From positions 2,993,776 to 3,057,775 of the forward strand of contig NZ_CP025746.1 in the NCBI RefSeq assembly GCF_004015185.1: a DNA stretch of 64,000 nt, in the 5' to 3' direction. Below are positions 34,863 to 44,343 of the stretch, piece by piece. This stretch comes from Clostridium manihotivorum. Its GTDB lineage: Bacteria; Bacillota; Clostridia; Clostridiales; Clostridiaceae. The position numbers and the translations under genes are program-made. The notes below the pieces were generated by a model that saw only the letters and a list, made by a program, of their open reading frames with translations, made no database searches and had not been told where the DNA came from. Position 1 is the stretch's first letter. Every line of letters starts with the position of its first letter.

Positions 34863-36905
34863 TTGAAAATTAAAAGTTTAAGAATAAGAACATTAGTATC
34901 AATACTTCCAGTAACAGTTGTTTTATTAAGCATTCTTTCGTTATCCAGTTACTTTGTTAGTAAAAATATAATAAGTAAAGAGATTGATTCTAAGATTAAT
35001 AATAAAATGGATGAATTGAGTTTATCTATTAGTGATAGAATCAATGCAAATGCAAGAGTAGCAGAAAGCTTGGCAAGAACAGCAGAGATTTCTTCAAATA
35101 CAATTTCAACAGATCAGTATGCAAATTTAGTAAAAAGATATGCTTCTATTAATGAAGATACCTTAGGAACTGGTATTTGGTTTGAAGCAAATAAGTATAA
35201 AAATGAACTTAAGTACTATGGACCATATGCTTATAAAGACGGAGATAAGGTAGTTTATACTGAGGACTATATGAAAGAGGACTATAATTATCCCTCTCAA
35301 CCTTGGTACTCTAATGCTAAGAGCACTAAATCTGCAGTGATTTGGACCCCACCATATTATGATGAAAATACGAAGCTAACCATGGCTACAGCGGCAGCTC
35401 CTTTTTATGATAGTGAAGGTAAATTTATGGGGGCTACTACAGCAGATATAGAACTAACTAATCTTCAAAAAATAGTAAATGATATAAACTTAGGTGGCAC
35501 CAGCAAGGCCTTCTTATTGACTAAGGATGGGACTTATATCGCTGGCGTTGCAGCTGAAAAAGTAATGAAAAGTAAAATTAGTGAAGACAGTAAGTTTTCA
35601 GCTATAAGTTCTAATATTTTAAGTGGCAATAGTGGACATGATAAGTACAGCAATGGTAATGAAAAAAGAATTGTATATTATGAACCTGTACAAGGAACAG
35701 ATTGGGTAGTTGGGATTACTGTTTCTAATTCGGAAATGTATAAGTCTTTGCAGTCATTACTCAATCTCTTGGTTATTATAAGTATAATCTTGATAGCTTT
35801 AATTATTATCAGTATTGTATTTTTTAGTAATTATTTAACTAACAGTATTGGCAAAGTAACTAAGCTTACCTCAATAATCTCTAGTGGAGATATGACTCAT
35901 AATATAGAAGTAAGATCTGAAGATGAACTTGGTAAAATGTCTAAGGATTTAAATAATATGACTGAAAACTTGAGAGAGGTATTCGGCAATATATTGAACA
36001 GCTTAGATAATATAGTTGGTACTTCTGAAGAGTTGACTGCTAGTTCAGAAGAAACACATACTTCTGCTGAACAGGTTACTAATATAGTAATTGATATGTC
36101 TAGTAAAGCTCAAGAGTTGGCTAAGAATACTGAGGAGATATCAAACGTAGCGGAATATATAAATGAAGGCATAGTTAATATTTCTGAAAATGTTATATCA
36201 ACCTCTAAACTTTCTTCAGAAGCTACTGATAGAGCTAAATCAGGAGAGCAGGTAATAAATGATGTTATTAAACATATGGGGCAAATAAGTGACCAAGTAT
36301 CTGAATCAGCTAAAATTGTTAATAATTTAGGTGAAAAATCGAATAAGATAGATAGTATAGTTTCACTTATTAATGAAATTTCTGAACAGACAAATCTTCT
36401 AGCTTTAAACGCTGCAATTGAGGCTGCTAGAGCAGGGGAACAAGGTAAAGGCTTTGCGGTAGTTGCTGACGAAGTGAGAAAGCTTGCCGAGCAATCAGGT
36501 AATGCTTCAGGAGAGATAAGCAAACTTATTATGGAGATTCAAAAGGAGATTGCAGAAGCTATGATTGCCATGAGCTCAGGTAACTCTGCTGTGGATAGAG
36601 GAAAAGATATGATAGATAATGCAGGTAAATCCTTTAATTATATCGTGAACTCTATAGAAAATGTGTCTAAGCAGATGAGCGCAATAGTTGATGTAATAGG
36701 TGGAATTAAAGAAAGTTCACAAGCTATGATAAATGCTGCGGAAAATGTTTCAGAGGTATCTAGATCAAATTCCAACAGCATAAAGGATGTAGCTTCTTCT
36801 TCTGAAGATCAGATAGTACAAATGCAGCAAGTAGCTGAAGCAGCAGAAGCTTTAACTGGAATAGTTATAGAACTTCAAAGCAGCATATCAAAGTTTAAGA
36901 TATAA
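34863..36905 (+). CDS. Methyl-accepting chemotaxis protein, double-Cache type
   Basis: 680 residues from a TTG start after TTAGGGGGAATT. Helix 1 at about 10-30, a double-Cache ligand domain to about 295 ([31 protein letters not shown]), helix 2 at about 299-325, HAMP to about 378, then the cytoplasmic signalling coil. The tip [20 protein letters not shown] with [18 protein letters not shown] is invariant in the family. It senses a small molecule outside the cell and controls CheA; no che genes are in the window. The ligand is not assigned. Confidence 0.95.
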   Translation: MKIKSLRIRTLVSILPVTVVLLSILSLSSYFVSKNIISKEIDSKINNKMDELSLSISDRINANARVAESLARTAEISSNTISTDQYANLVKRYASINEDTLGTGIWFEANKYKNELKYYGPYAYKDGDKVVYTEDYMKEDYNYPSQPWYSNAKSTKSAVIWTPPYYDENTKLTMATAAAPFYDSEGKFMGATTADIELTNLQKIVNDINLGGTSKAFLLTKDGTYIAGVAAEKVMKSKISEDSKFSAISSNILSGNSGHDKYSNGNEKRIVYYEPVQGTDWVVGITVSNSEMYKSLQSLLNLLVIISIILIALIIISIVFFSNYLTNSIGKVTKLTSIISSGDMTHNIEVRSEDELGKMSKDLNNMTENLREVFGNILNSLDNIVGTSEELTASSEETHTSAEQVTNIVIDMSSKAQELAKNTEEISNVAEYINEGIVNISENVISTSKLSSEATDRAKSGEQVINDVIKHMGQISDQVSESAKIVNNLGEKSNKIDSIVSLINEISEQTNLLALNAAIEAARAGEQGKGFAVVADEVRKLAEQSGNASGEISKLIMEIQKEIAEAMIAMSSGNSAVDRGKDMIDNAGKSFNYIVNSIENVSKQMSAIVDVIGGIKESSQAMINAAENVSEVSRSNSNSIKDVASSSEDQIVQMQQVAEAAEALTGIVIELQSSISKFKI

Positions 36906-37007
36906 AAAAGTAATGAAAATCCTAGAATAAAGGCGAAATTAAAGCAACATATTCAAATTAAGCACAACATAACTATAAAAAATAACTGAAGTCATATATA
37001 CAGTAAA

Positions 37008-37055
37008 ATAAAGCCATGCAGTATTAGGTTATTACCTATATGCATGGCTTTTTAC
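37008..37055. terminator. Two-way terminator
   Basis: AAAGCCATGCA (37010-37020) pairs perfectly with TGCATGGCTTT (37041-37051), flanked by A- and T-runs, between the chemoreceptor and the converging MFS gene. Confidence 0.8.
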
Positions 37056-37079
37056 TATATAGCAAACTATAATTTTTTT

Positions 37080-37137
37080 GATAAACTTAGCAATATTAAT
37101 GGTTTAGAACAGATTGATGGGATATAGAATAAAAACT
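37080..37137 (+). repeat. Element A copy 8 (first half, diverged)
   Basis: GATAAACTTAGCAATATTAA to ATAGAATAAAAACT matches the first module, downstream of the plus-strand chemoreceptor gene. Confidence 0.5.
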
Positions 37138-37150
37138 AAAAATATAAGCC

Positions 37151-38380
37151 TTAACTAGCTTTCAACTCATCATATTTATCTACCTTTACAAGAGGAGGAA
37201 ATAACTTCATCCAAATTAAGACTACAGTTATAGTTCCTATGCCACCAATTAAAGCAGCAGGTACTGTACCAAACAAGGAAGCTGTTAGACCTGATTCAAA
37301 CTCACCTAATTGGTTAGAGGTTCCTATAAATATCATATTAACGGAGCTTACTCTACCTCTCATGTTATCTGGAGTTTCAAGTTGGACAAGGGTAGAACGT
37401 ATAACAACGCTAATTACATCAGAAGCCCCTAGAACAAAAAGCGCTAAGAAGGATATAACAATAGATCTTGAAATAGCAAAAACTATTGTAGATAGCCCGA
37501 AAAATATAACTGCTATAAACATTGTTTGTCCCACTTTTTTCTTTAAAGGCTTTTTTGCAAGATAAAGAGACATAAGTAGTGCACCAACAGCTGGCGCTGA
37601 TCTAAGAATACCTAAACCGAAAGAACCTATATTTAAAATTTGACTAGCATAAATCGGTAGCAAGGCTGTAGCTCCTCCAAAAAGTACCGCAAACAAATCC
37701 AAAGAGATAGCACCTAATACAATTGGTCTACTCTTAATGAACGAAATTCCTGCAAACAAAGATTTTAAGCTAGCAGGTTCAGGTTTAAAGCTCTCTTTTT
37801 TCATAGCGATTTGTGCTATTAAAATACTGGATATAAAAATTAAAACACCAGTTAAGCTATAAACTAAAGTAGGTCCAAATGAATAGAGGATTCCTCCTAC
37901 GCCAGGTCCTATAATTACTGCAAACTCAGATACAGAAGACATTAATGCCGAAGCTTTAGGAAAAATATCTTTACTAACTATATTAGGCAGCAAGGCTTGC
38001 ATTGGAGGACCTTGGAAGGAATGACATATAGCAATGAAGAAAATTAGAAGAAGAAATCTTTCTTTTGTAATCCAATTGCTATAGCTACCATAAGCTAATG
38101 TTAATATAAATAAACCTTCAAATACTTGGCTTATACTTATTATTCTTCTACGATCATATCTATCAGCGAGATGTCCAACAAATAAGGATAGTAATAGCAT
38201 AGGTAAAAACTGAACTAAGCCAACAAGCCCAAGATAAAAAGCAGAGTGGGTCAATGAGTACATTTGCCAACCTATTGCTATTGTAAGCATTTGATAAGCA
38301 AAGTTGGTAGATACTCTAGCTACAATAAGAAATCTTAAGGATTTATTCTGAAGTAATCTAGTGTTATTAATCGAAGTCAT
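37151..38380 (-). CDS. MFS transporter (EntS/MefA-like)
   Basis: 409 residues, about twelve membrane helices. The loop between helices 2 and 3 reads GHLADRYDRRRI, the MFS signature; a second half-signature, DNMRGRVSS, lies near residue 335. This layout matches the MFS_3/enterobactin-exporter-like group that includes drug and macrolide pumps. No regulator or biosynthetic gene is beside it; it diverges from the ger operon. The substrate is unknown. Confidence 0.88.
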   Translation of the reverse strand: MTSINNTRLLQNKSLRFLIVARVSTNFAYQMLTIAIGWQMYSLTHSAFYLGLVGLVQFLPMLLLSLFVGHLADRYDRRRIISISQVFEGLFILTLAYGSYSNWITKERFLLLIFFIAICHSFQGPPMQALLPNIVSKDIFPKASALMSSVSEFAVIIGPGVGGILYSFGPTLVYSLTGVLIFISSILIAQIAMKKESFKPEPASLKSLFAGISFIKSRPIVLGAISLDLFAVLFGGATALLPIYASQILNIGSFGLGILRSAPAVGALLMSLYLAKKPLKKKVGQTMFIAVIFFGLSTIVFAISRSIVISFLALFVLGASDVISVVIRSTLVQLETPDNMRGRVSSVNMIFIGTSNQLGEFESGLTASLFGTVPAALIGGIGTITVVLIWMKLFPPLVKVDKYDELKAS

Positions 38381-38598
38381 TTTATTCAGCGCCTTTCTAT
38401 AAGCATGTTTATATATAAAAAATGATTTGATAAATTAAAATTTGTAATAATAATCCTCTAAATTGTTAAAAATTTTTTAATGACGACATTCCTAGTATAT
38501 AACACAATACACTTTGTATCAAGTGGCCAAGCTTTTTCAAATTAGTGAAATACATTAAGAAATGCTACTTTGGGCATAATGGATTTGAGGTGGAAATA

Positions 38599-40044
38599 AT
38601 GGAGGAAAATATAAATAAAAATATAATAATTAAAGATATAGATAATGCCTTAGTAGATTGTCCAGACATAGTTAAAAAGAAAGTATATATAGAAAATAAA
38701 TATGAAGCTTTATTTATTTATGTTAATGAGATGGTTGACTATAATTTGATGCAAAGGGATTTTATTAAACCATTAATAAATATGACTTTAGAACAATTAT
38801 CTAATGAAATGAACGTAAATAATGTTCCTTCTAGTGAAATAAAACTTTTACATGCTACTAGTGAAATAATTGAAAGTATAACTTCAGGTAGTATAGTTTT
38901 TGTTTGTGATAAGATACCTTATGCCATAGCGTCTCTAAATTTACTTTATGAAAAAAGAGCCATTGATGAACCTGTAACAGAGAAGAATATCAGAGGATCT
39001 CATGAAGGCTTTGTTGAGCCAATAGACATAAATATGTCTATACTACGAAGAGCTATTAAAAATAATGATTTGAAGTTTAAAATTGTGGTATTAGGGAGAA
39101 GAACTAAGCAAACCGCTGCCATTGCCTATATTAATGGTATAGCTAATATGGACTTAGTAAACAGTACTTTTGAAAAAATAAGAAGTATTGATTCAGATGG
39201 TGTTCCTGTGGTTGGATTTATCGAACAGAAAATAATAAGTTCTCCTAACTCAGTGTTTCCACAATTTATATCTACAGAAAGACCAGATAAAGCTGTAGCC
39301 TCTCTTTTAGAAGGGAGATTAGTTATTATGTTGAATGGGACCCCAAGAGTTATTATTGCGCCCGTTAGCTTCTTTTCTTTTTTTCAAGCTATGGATGACT
39401 ACGCTTTTATGTGGGTTTCGGGATCTTTTTATAGATTATTAAGAATTATAGCTTTTACTATAGCTCTTTTGCTGCCATCTATGTATATAGCAATAATCTC
39501 CTTTCATTACTATGCAGTACCACTTTCTTTATTAATTTCTTTAGCAGAATCTAGATCAAAGGTTCCTTTCCCCCCTATTATAGAGGCTTTGATGCTAGAA
39601 TTTACTGTAGATATGATAAGAGAAGCAGCCATAAGACTTCCAACTTATGTAGGAACTGCTATAAGTGTGGTTGCAGGTCTTATTATCGGTCAGGCTGCAG
39701 TAGAGGCAGGTATAGTTAGTAATCTATTAATAATAATTGTTGCAGTAACTGCAGTAGCATCTTATACATTGCCAAGTCAGGATATGGCTACAGCTATACG
39801 TATTTTAAGATTTGCATATATGATACTAGCTTCAATATTTGGGATTATAGCTATTGTAATGTGCTTTGCCCTAACCATGGCTCATTTGATTAAGCTTGAA
39901 TCCTTAGGTCAACCATATTTTCAGCCAGTAGTTCCTCTTAAGAAATATGATTTAAAAGATAGTTTTTTGAGAATACCCTTTAAATTCTTGAAAAAGAGAA
40001 CTTCTATGACGAAGACTAAAAATAAGTTTAGAGGAGGTGAATGA
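38599..40044 (+). CDS. Spore germination protein, GerA family
   Basis: 481 residues from ATG 38599, six bases after GAGGTGG (the frame is open 18 codons further up from a GTG). The N-terminal soluble domain is followed by the conserved core RTKQTAAIAYI, VVGFIEQKI, ERPDKAVASLLEGRLVI and PFPPIIEALMLEF, then five to six membrane helices. GerA-type subunits form the spore inner-membrane nutrient receptor and ion channel. gerB overlaps its end by eight bases and gerC follows. Expression in the forespore is expected, but no sigma-G promoter was identified. Confidence 0.93.
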   Translation: MEENINKNIIIKDIDNALVDCPDIVKKKVYIENKYEALFIYVNEMVDYNLMQRDFIKPLINMTLEQLSNEMNVNNVPSSEIKLLHATSEIIESITSGSIVFVCDKIPYAIASLNLLYEKRAIDEPVTEKNIRGSHEGFVEPIDINMSILRRAIKNNDLKFKIVVLGRRTKQTAAIAYINGIANMDLVNSTFEKIRSIDSDGVPVVGFIEQKIISSPNSVFPQFISTERPDKAVASLLEGRLVIMLNGTPRVIIAPVSFFSFFQAMDDYAFMWVSGSFYRLLRIIAFTIALLLPSMYIAIISFHYYAVPLSLLISLAESRSKVPFPPIIEALMLEFTVDMIREAAIRLPTYVGTAISVVAGLIIGQAAVEAGIVSNLLIIIVAVTAVASYTLPSQDMATAIRILRFAYMILASIFGIIAIVMCFALTMAHLIKLESLGQPYFQPVVPLKKYDLKDSFLRIPFKFLKKRTSMTKTKNKFRGGE

Positions 40045-40975
40045 TACGGGAAAACACAATGTAACCTCTAAACAGATGGTATTATTGACTTTCGTGGCCC
40101 AAACAGGAGTATCAATGATAACTCTTCCAACTGTAATGTCAAGAGCTGTTGGGCATGATGGATGGATATCTGTTTTGTTATCAGGAGTTTTATCTATAGT
40201 TATAGGTGTACTTATGATTCATCTTTTAAATAGATATAAGGATAAGTCTATATATGATATAAATAAACTTATCTATGGCAGAATAATTGGAAGCTGCTTT
40301 AATGTATTATTAATAGTATTTTTGTTTTTAGCTGCAGCAAACAGTGTAAGAGCTTTTTCAGTATTTTTAGAAATAACTATACTACCAACTACACCTGTCT
40401 ATGTAATTTCACCATTTATAATGCTACCATCTATATATATGGTGGGATCCGGACTTAAGTATGTAGTTAGATTTAAGTATGTATCTTGTGTGTCATATCT
40501 TGTTTCTTTTTTGTATTTATTACTATTATGGAAAGATTATAATATATCTTTCCTTATGCCAGTGGGAGAAGCAGGTGTATTGAAAATATTACAAAATGTA
40601 AGAACAGGTTTTTTTGCTTTTTTAGGTTTAGAAATAATAGCTTTCATTTATCCAGAAATCACTGATAAAGAAAACTTAATGAAATGGCATGCTATAGCAA
40701 TTGGATTGAGCACTATATTTTCTTTGATGATAGTTCTCTCTGGAACAGCACTGTTTGGTGAAAACTTTCTAAAAGTTCAAAATCTTCCTCTTTTTAATAT
40801 CGCTAGAGTTTATAAAGCACCAGTTTTAGAAAGACTAGACTTGTATCTTATAACCGTTTGGTTTGTGGTTATGGGATGCTCCATGAGAGCTTATATGATG
40901 GCGGCTTACTACAGTTTAGGAAAGTTATTTAATTTGAAGGATACAAGAGGTATGGTATTAATATTTTTTATTATA
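40037..40975 (+). pseudogene. gerB spore germination permease, 5' part before IS630
   Basis: 313 codons of a GerB/APC-type permease (SKQMVLLTFVAQTGVSMITL, YPEITDKENLMKW), cut at 40975 by the IS630 element. The frame ends 12 bases later inside the IS. Joined to 42164-42322 after removal of the IS and one TA copy, the gene is 365 codons, the normal GerB length. The start is unclear: GTG 40037 overlaps the ribosome site GAGGAGG and no in-frame ATG precedes residue 14. Without its last two helices this receptor subunit is probably inactive. Confidence 0.88.
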
Positions 40976-42161
40976 TATAAGTTCTAATAAGGTTTCTACA
41001 TTCTAACGCATAGCCTGTCTATTGTTGCTGTAGGAACCTTATTTATTGTTCTAATGAAATTTTGTATTGAATCCTTAACACGATTCACACTCTTAAAGAA
41101 CACATTATTCACTACAGATGATTTTAACCATCCCCATAACCCCTCAATTAGATTTAGTTCTGGACTATATGGTGGTAAAAACATTAATTCAAGTCTATCC
41201 TTCATTTCTTCCAAAAACGGTTGTATCAACTTAGCATGATGAATCCTAGCATTGTCAAGAACAATCACTATTTTACCCTTCGGGTATTGCGAAAGCACCT
41301 TCTTTAAAAACTCAAGAAATACTACAGCATCATATTTATCATGTTCTTCACAATAGACATGACCGGTTTCATAATCTAATATTCCTATTAATTTTACGCC
41401 TGCATTCTTTCCATAAGTAGGTATCTTTCGTTGTTGACCTTTTACAAACCATGTCTTTTGAATAGCCTGATAATCTCTTATCATTGATTCATCTTGAAAT
41501 AATATAGTATCAACTAAGCCATCAAGGTGTTTTTTTTAGAGTTTCAAAATCTGTTTTAAAAACTTCTTGTTTTTCCTTATCAGCCTTTTTAAGTACGTAT
41601 GTTGGTCTTGTATAACTCAAATTTAGCCTATGAAGTATAACTGCCATGCTGCTATGTTTTATAATAATTTTAAAGTTAAGCATAACCCATTGACATACTA
41701 ACTTAATTGTCCAGTTTTTTATTGCTTCAAAGCCTACTTCGTCAGGCGTGTTATTTGTTATTACATAAATAAGTTCTTGTTCTTGCTCAGGGCTTAATTT
41801 TCTAGGGGCACCAGATGGTTTCTTCATAGCAAGACCTTCTAACCCATTGACTTTATACTTTTTAATATAGCTACCAACAGCATGCTCTTCTAACCCTTCC
41901 ATTTCTGCAATTACTTTATTCTGAAAGCCTTGAAGATGCTTTAAAACTACAGAGTATCGTTTATACATTCTTATATTTTTAGTTTTTTTCATTGCCGCTT
42001 GTAATTCCAATATTGCTTTATTATTATATTCAACTGTATTCTTCATCACATTATTCATTTGAATCACCTCACAAAATAAATATATATTTATTTTGTGTAT
42101 TCTTAGCAAATAGTATAAACGGAAATTAAATGGTAATGAATTTTATTAAATAGAACTTATA
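40976..42161 (-). mobile_element. IS630-family insertion in gerB
   Basis: 1186 bases with 11-base perfect inverted ends TATAAGTTCTA, flanked by the TA target duplication (40974-40975 and 42162-42163) that is typical of IS630/Tc1 elements. The transposase lies on the minus strand. A perfect 26-base palindrome at 42071-42096 (arms ACAAAATAAATAT) sits at the transposase ribosome site. Confidence 0.9.
40996..42058 (-). CDS. IS630-family transposase in two frames
   Basis: The first frame (42058 down to 41522, start after GAGGTG) encodes helix-turn-helix domains (NKVIAEMEGLEEHAVGSYIKK, PSGAPRKLSPEQEQEL). The second frame (to 40996) encodes the DDE domain: TILFQDES, IVIVLDNARIHHA and FLPPYSPELNLIEGLWGWLK. 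They meet at a run of eight A (complement of 41528-41535). Reading through needs a +1 (or -2) shift there, after which LKK continues directly into HLDGLVDTILFQ. This could be programmed slippage or a one-base change in the run. Confidence 0.85.
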
Positions 42162-42163
42162 TA

Positions 42164-42322
42164 CTTATTTTAGTAAGTAGAATTCCAAGAGATTTTAACC
42201 AGGTTTTTCTGTATAGAGAGATTTTAAGTCAGTTTGGAATAGCAATATATTTGTTTTTTATCTTATGCCTAATTTTATCCTATTTTAGAAGAAAAGGAGT
42301 AAAAGATAATGCAGAGAATTAA
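42164..42322 (+). pseudogene. gerB, 3' part after IS630
   Basis: Reads LILVSRIPRDFNQV and then QFGIAIYLFFILCLILSYFR, the last membrane helix and basic tail of GerB proteins. It ends with TAA at 42320-42322, 14 bases inside gerC. The frame matches the 5' part exactly once the IS and one TA are removed. Confidence 0.88.
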
Positions 42323-43439
42323 AAAAATATTAATTATATCAGTAATGCTAATTTTTACTCTCCTTCAAAATGGATGTTGGGATCAAAAGATATTTGAAAA
42401 GATAGGTTTTATCCTTCAAACTGGGGTAGAGCTCAGTGAAAATAATAAGATAGTTTATACTGTTAATATGCCAGAGGTGGATCCCTATGCAGAAGAAAAG
42501 GTTGAAGTTTTGTCAACAACTACTAACCTTATGAAAGAAGCTCAAGATAAGCTGAAACTTTCCTCTGGAAAAAATATAGAGGGAGGTAAAAATCAGCAAA
42601 TATATTTTTCTAAAGACATATCAAAAAACGGGTTAGATGAATATTTGGAGTATTTTTTAAGAAGTCCTGAAAGCTCTTTGATATCAAATTTAGTGATAGT
42701 TGAAGGAAGTCCAAAGGAACTTATTGAATATAGCAAAGATTTTAAAGACAAACAAAGACCTTCTTTTTATGTTAATGATTTACTTGATGAAGCAATTAAA
42801 AATTCTTTTACCTTGGAGTCAAAAATTTATCAATTTTCTATATTAAGTCATAGTAAAACTATAGACCCTACTGCAACTTATATTGGATATGATAGAAATG
42901 GAATTACAGTATTAGGTTCAGCGGTTTTTAATGGTGATAAGTTAGTTGGAACAATAAATACAAAACAAGCTGCCATGTTAAATTCTTTAAGAGGGAAAAA
43001 AGGCAGGATTCACTATATGTATAATGGCAAATATGCACAAAGATCAGAAGGTAACAAAAAAAATGGGGCTTCCTTAGAGATGAAGCTAAAAAATAGAAAA
43101 GTTAAAGTTAAGACTGATAATGATAAAGTTACTATAGATATAGACTTAAAATTTAAAGGGTCAGTTACAGAATATTTAGGAGAAATTGATTTGTCTAATC
43201 CAAAGGACAAAAAGCTATTTGAAGATGATGTTAGTAGATGTATGTCTTCAGATTGTTCAGATCTAGTAGCTTATCTTCAAGAAATTGGCTCTGATCCAGT
43301 AGGCTTTGGTGAGGTAATGAGGGCAAAGCATAATAAGTATTGGAAATCAAAAAGCTGGAAAGACCAATATAAAAAAGCAGAGATAAATGTTAATGCTAAG
43401 TTAGATATAGAATTCTTTGGAGCTATTACAAATCAATAA
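42309..43439 (+). CDS. Ger(x)C-family germination lipoprotein
   Basis: 376 residues. Lipoprotein signal with Cys23 in LLQNGC, followed by WDQKIFEKIGFILQTGVE, the conserved start of GerC proteins. Later GRNGITVLGSAVF-like sequence and the basic domain (VGFGEVMRAKH) complete the family. It is anchored on the outside of the spore inner membrane as the third receptor subunit. The start codon overlaps the end of gerB, so its translation was probably coupled to gerB and may now be reduced by the IS630. A ribosome site, AAAAGGAG, is still present. Confidence 0.92.
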   Translation: MQRIKKILIISVMLIFTLLQNGCWDQKIFEKIGFILQTGVELSENNKIVYTVNMPEVDPYAEEKVEVLSTTTNLMKEAQDKLKLSSGKNIEGGKNQQIYFSKDISKNGLDEYLEYFLRSPESSLISNLVIVEGSPKELIEYSKDFKDKQRPSFYVNDLLDEAIKNSFTLESKIYQFSILSHSKTIDPTATYIGYDRNGITVLGSAVFNGDKLVGTINTKQAAMLNSLRGKKGRIHYMYNGKYAQRSEGNKKNGASLEMKLKNRKVKVKTDNDKVTIDIDLKFKGSVTEYLGEIDLSNPKDKKLFEDDVSRCMSSDCSDLVAYLQEIGSDPVGFGEVMRAKHNKYWKSKSWKDQYKKAEINVNAKLDIEFFGAITNQ

Positions 43440-43535
43440 AATAAGTATTGTTAATTAATAAGTTTTTATGAAGTTTATTCTTGTACATTTCGTATAGAAA
43501 CGTAAATAAATTTTAATATTGCAGATAGTTACTTA

Positions 43536-43580
43536 AAACAATCACTATAGGAAGGGGGGACTATAGTGATTGTTTTTCTT
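43536..43580 (+). terminator. Terminator of the ger operon
   Basis: AAACAATCACTATAG (43536-43550) pairs perfectly with CTATAGTGATTGTTT (43561-43575), followed by TTC TT. Confidence 0.9.
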
Positions 43581-43587
43581 CTATATG

Positions 43588-43638
43588 TATGTGTTAAATA
43601 AATGTTGTTGTGGTGCACCAACATTTATTTAACACATA
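43588..43638. repeat. Element C, full palindrome
   Basis: TATGTGTTAAATAAATGTTG (43588-43607) and its exact reverse complement (43619-43638) around an 11-base loop. Half-sites occur at 5779 and 34069. Confidence 0.75.
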
Positions 43639-43701
43639 TTAATATGGAACTAAAACACTAATTATAGATTTTTGCTAATGTTAATGGAAGTATAAAAAAT
43701 G

Positions 43702-43805
43702 CTAACTAAACCTAGTAAATTCAAGAAATTAGAAAATCTATTTAGGGTAAAAAGTAAAAAATAGATGTCTCATACTAGAATTTCTTCATTTGGGTCCAGA
43801 AAAAA
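43702..43805 (+). repeat. Element A copy 9
   Basis: CTAACTAAACCTAGTAAATT, ATTTAGGGTAAAAAGTAAAA and then ACTAGAATTTCTTCATTTGG, lacking the terminator. It is downstream of gerC. Confidence 0.75.
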
Positions 43806-43874
43806 CATATTTGTAAAAAAAATATTACATAATGAAATATATTTCTAAAATGTACTTTTTTTACAAGTAAAATA

Positions 43875-43985
43875 TTGACATTATAAGAAAATGAGAATAC
43901 TATATAGATATCCTATATATAGACATTCGATATATAGAGTGTAAATATATCATATATCTATATATAGAAGGTCGATATTAATGTG
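43875..43985 (+). promoter_or_regulatory. padR promoter with AT-rich dyads
   Basis: TTGACA (43875-43880), 17 bases, TACTAT (43898-43903). The following 80 bases hold several overlapping copies of ATATATAGA and TCTATATAT (for example CTATATATAGACATTCGATA), likely operators for the PadR protein. Confidence 0.65.
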
Positions 43986-43998
43986 AAGAGGTGTAATT

Positions 43999-44343
43999 AT
44001 GAGAAAAAACGCTAAAGAGTTCCTTCCTTTAACCGAAACAACCTTTTTTATTTTAGCTTCCTTATGGGAACCACTTCATGGATATGGAATAATGCAAACT
44101 GTTGATAAGGTTACAAATTCAAGAGTGGTGCTTTTGCCCGGGACTTTGTATGGAGCTTTATCAAAGTTAACTAAAGATGGATTAATAGAGGTGTTTGAAA
44201 CAGCAGAAACTGCAGATAGAAGAAAAACTTATAGACTGACCTCACTAGGTAGAGAAGTAGTAAGGTTGGAATTTAGTAGAATTGAAACTTTGGGAAGAGA
44301 AGCTAAAAATATATTGGGGGGAGTTGATTTTGGTGGAAACTAA
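43999..44343 (+). CDS. PadR-family regulator paired with DUF2812 gene
   Basis: 114 residues with the PadR winged helix: TETTFFILASLWEPLHGYGIMQ, LLPGTLYGALSKLTKDGLIE and DRRKTYRLTSLGREVV. The ribosome site is AGAGGTG. Its 3' end overlaps the start of the DUF2812 gene by 14 bases, the usual PadR-DUF2812 arrangement, so it most likely represses its own operon through the dyads upstream. Confidence 0.9.
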   Translation: MRKNAKEFLPLTETTFFILASLWEPLHGYGIMQTVDKVTNSRVVLLPGTLYGALSKLTKDGLIEVFETAETADRRKTYRLTSLGREVVRLEFSRIETLGREAKNILGGVDFGGN

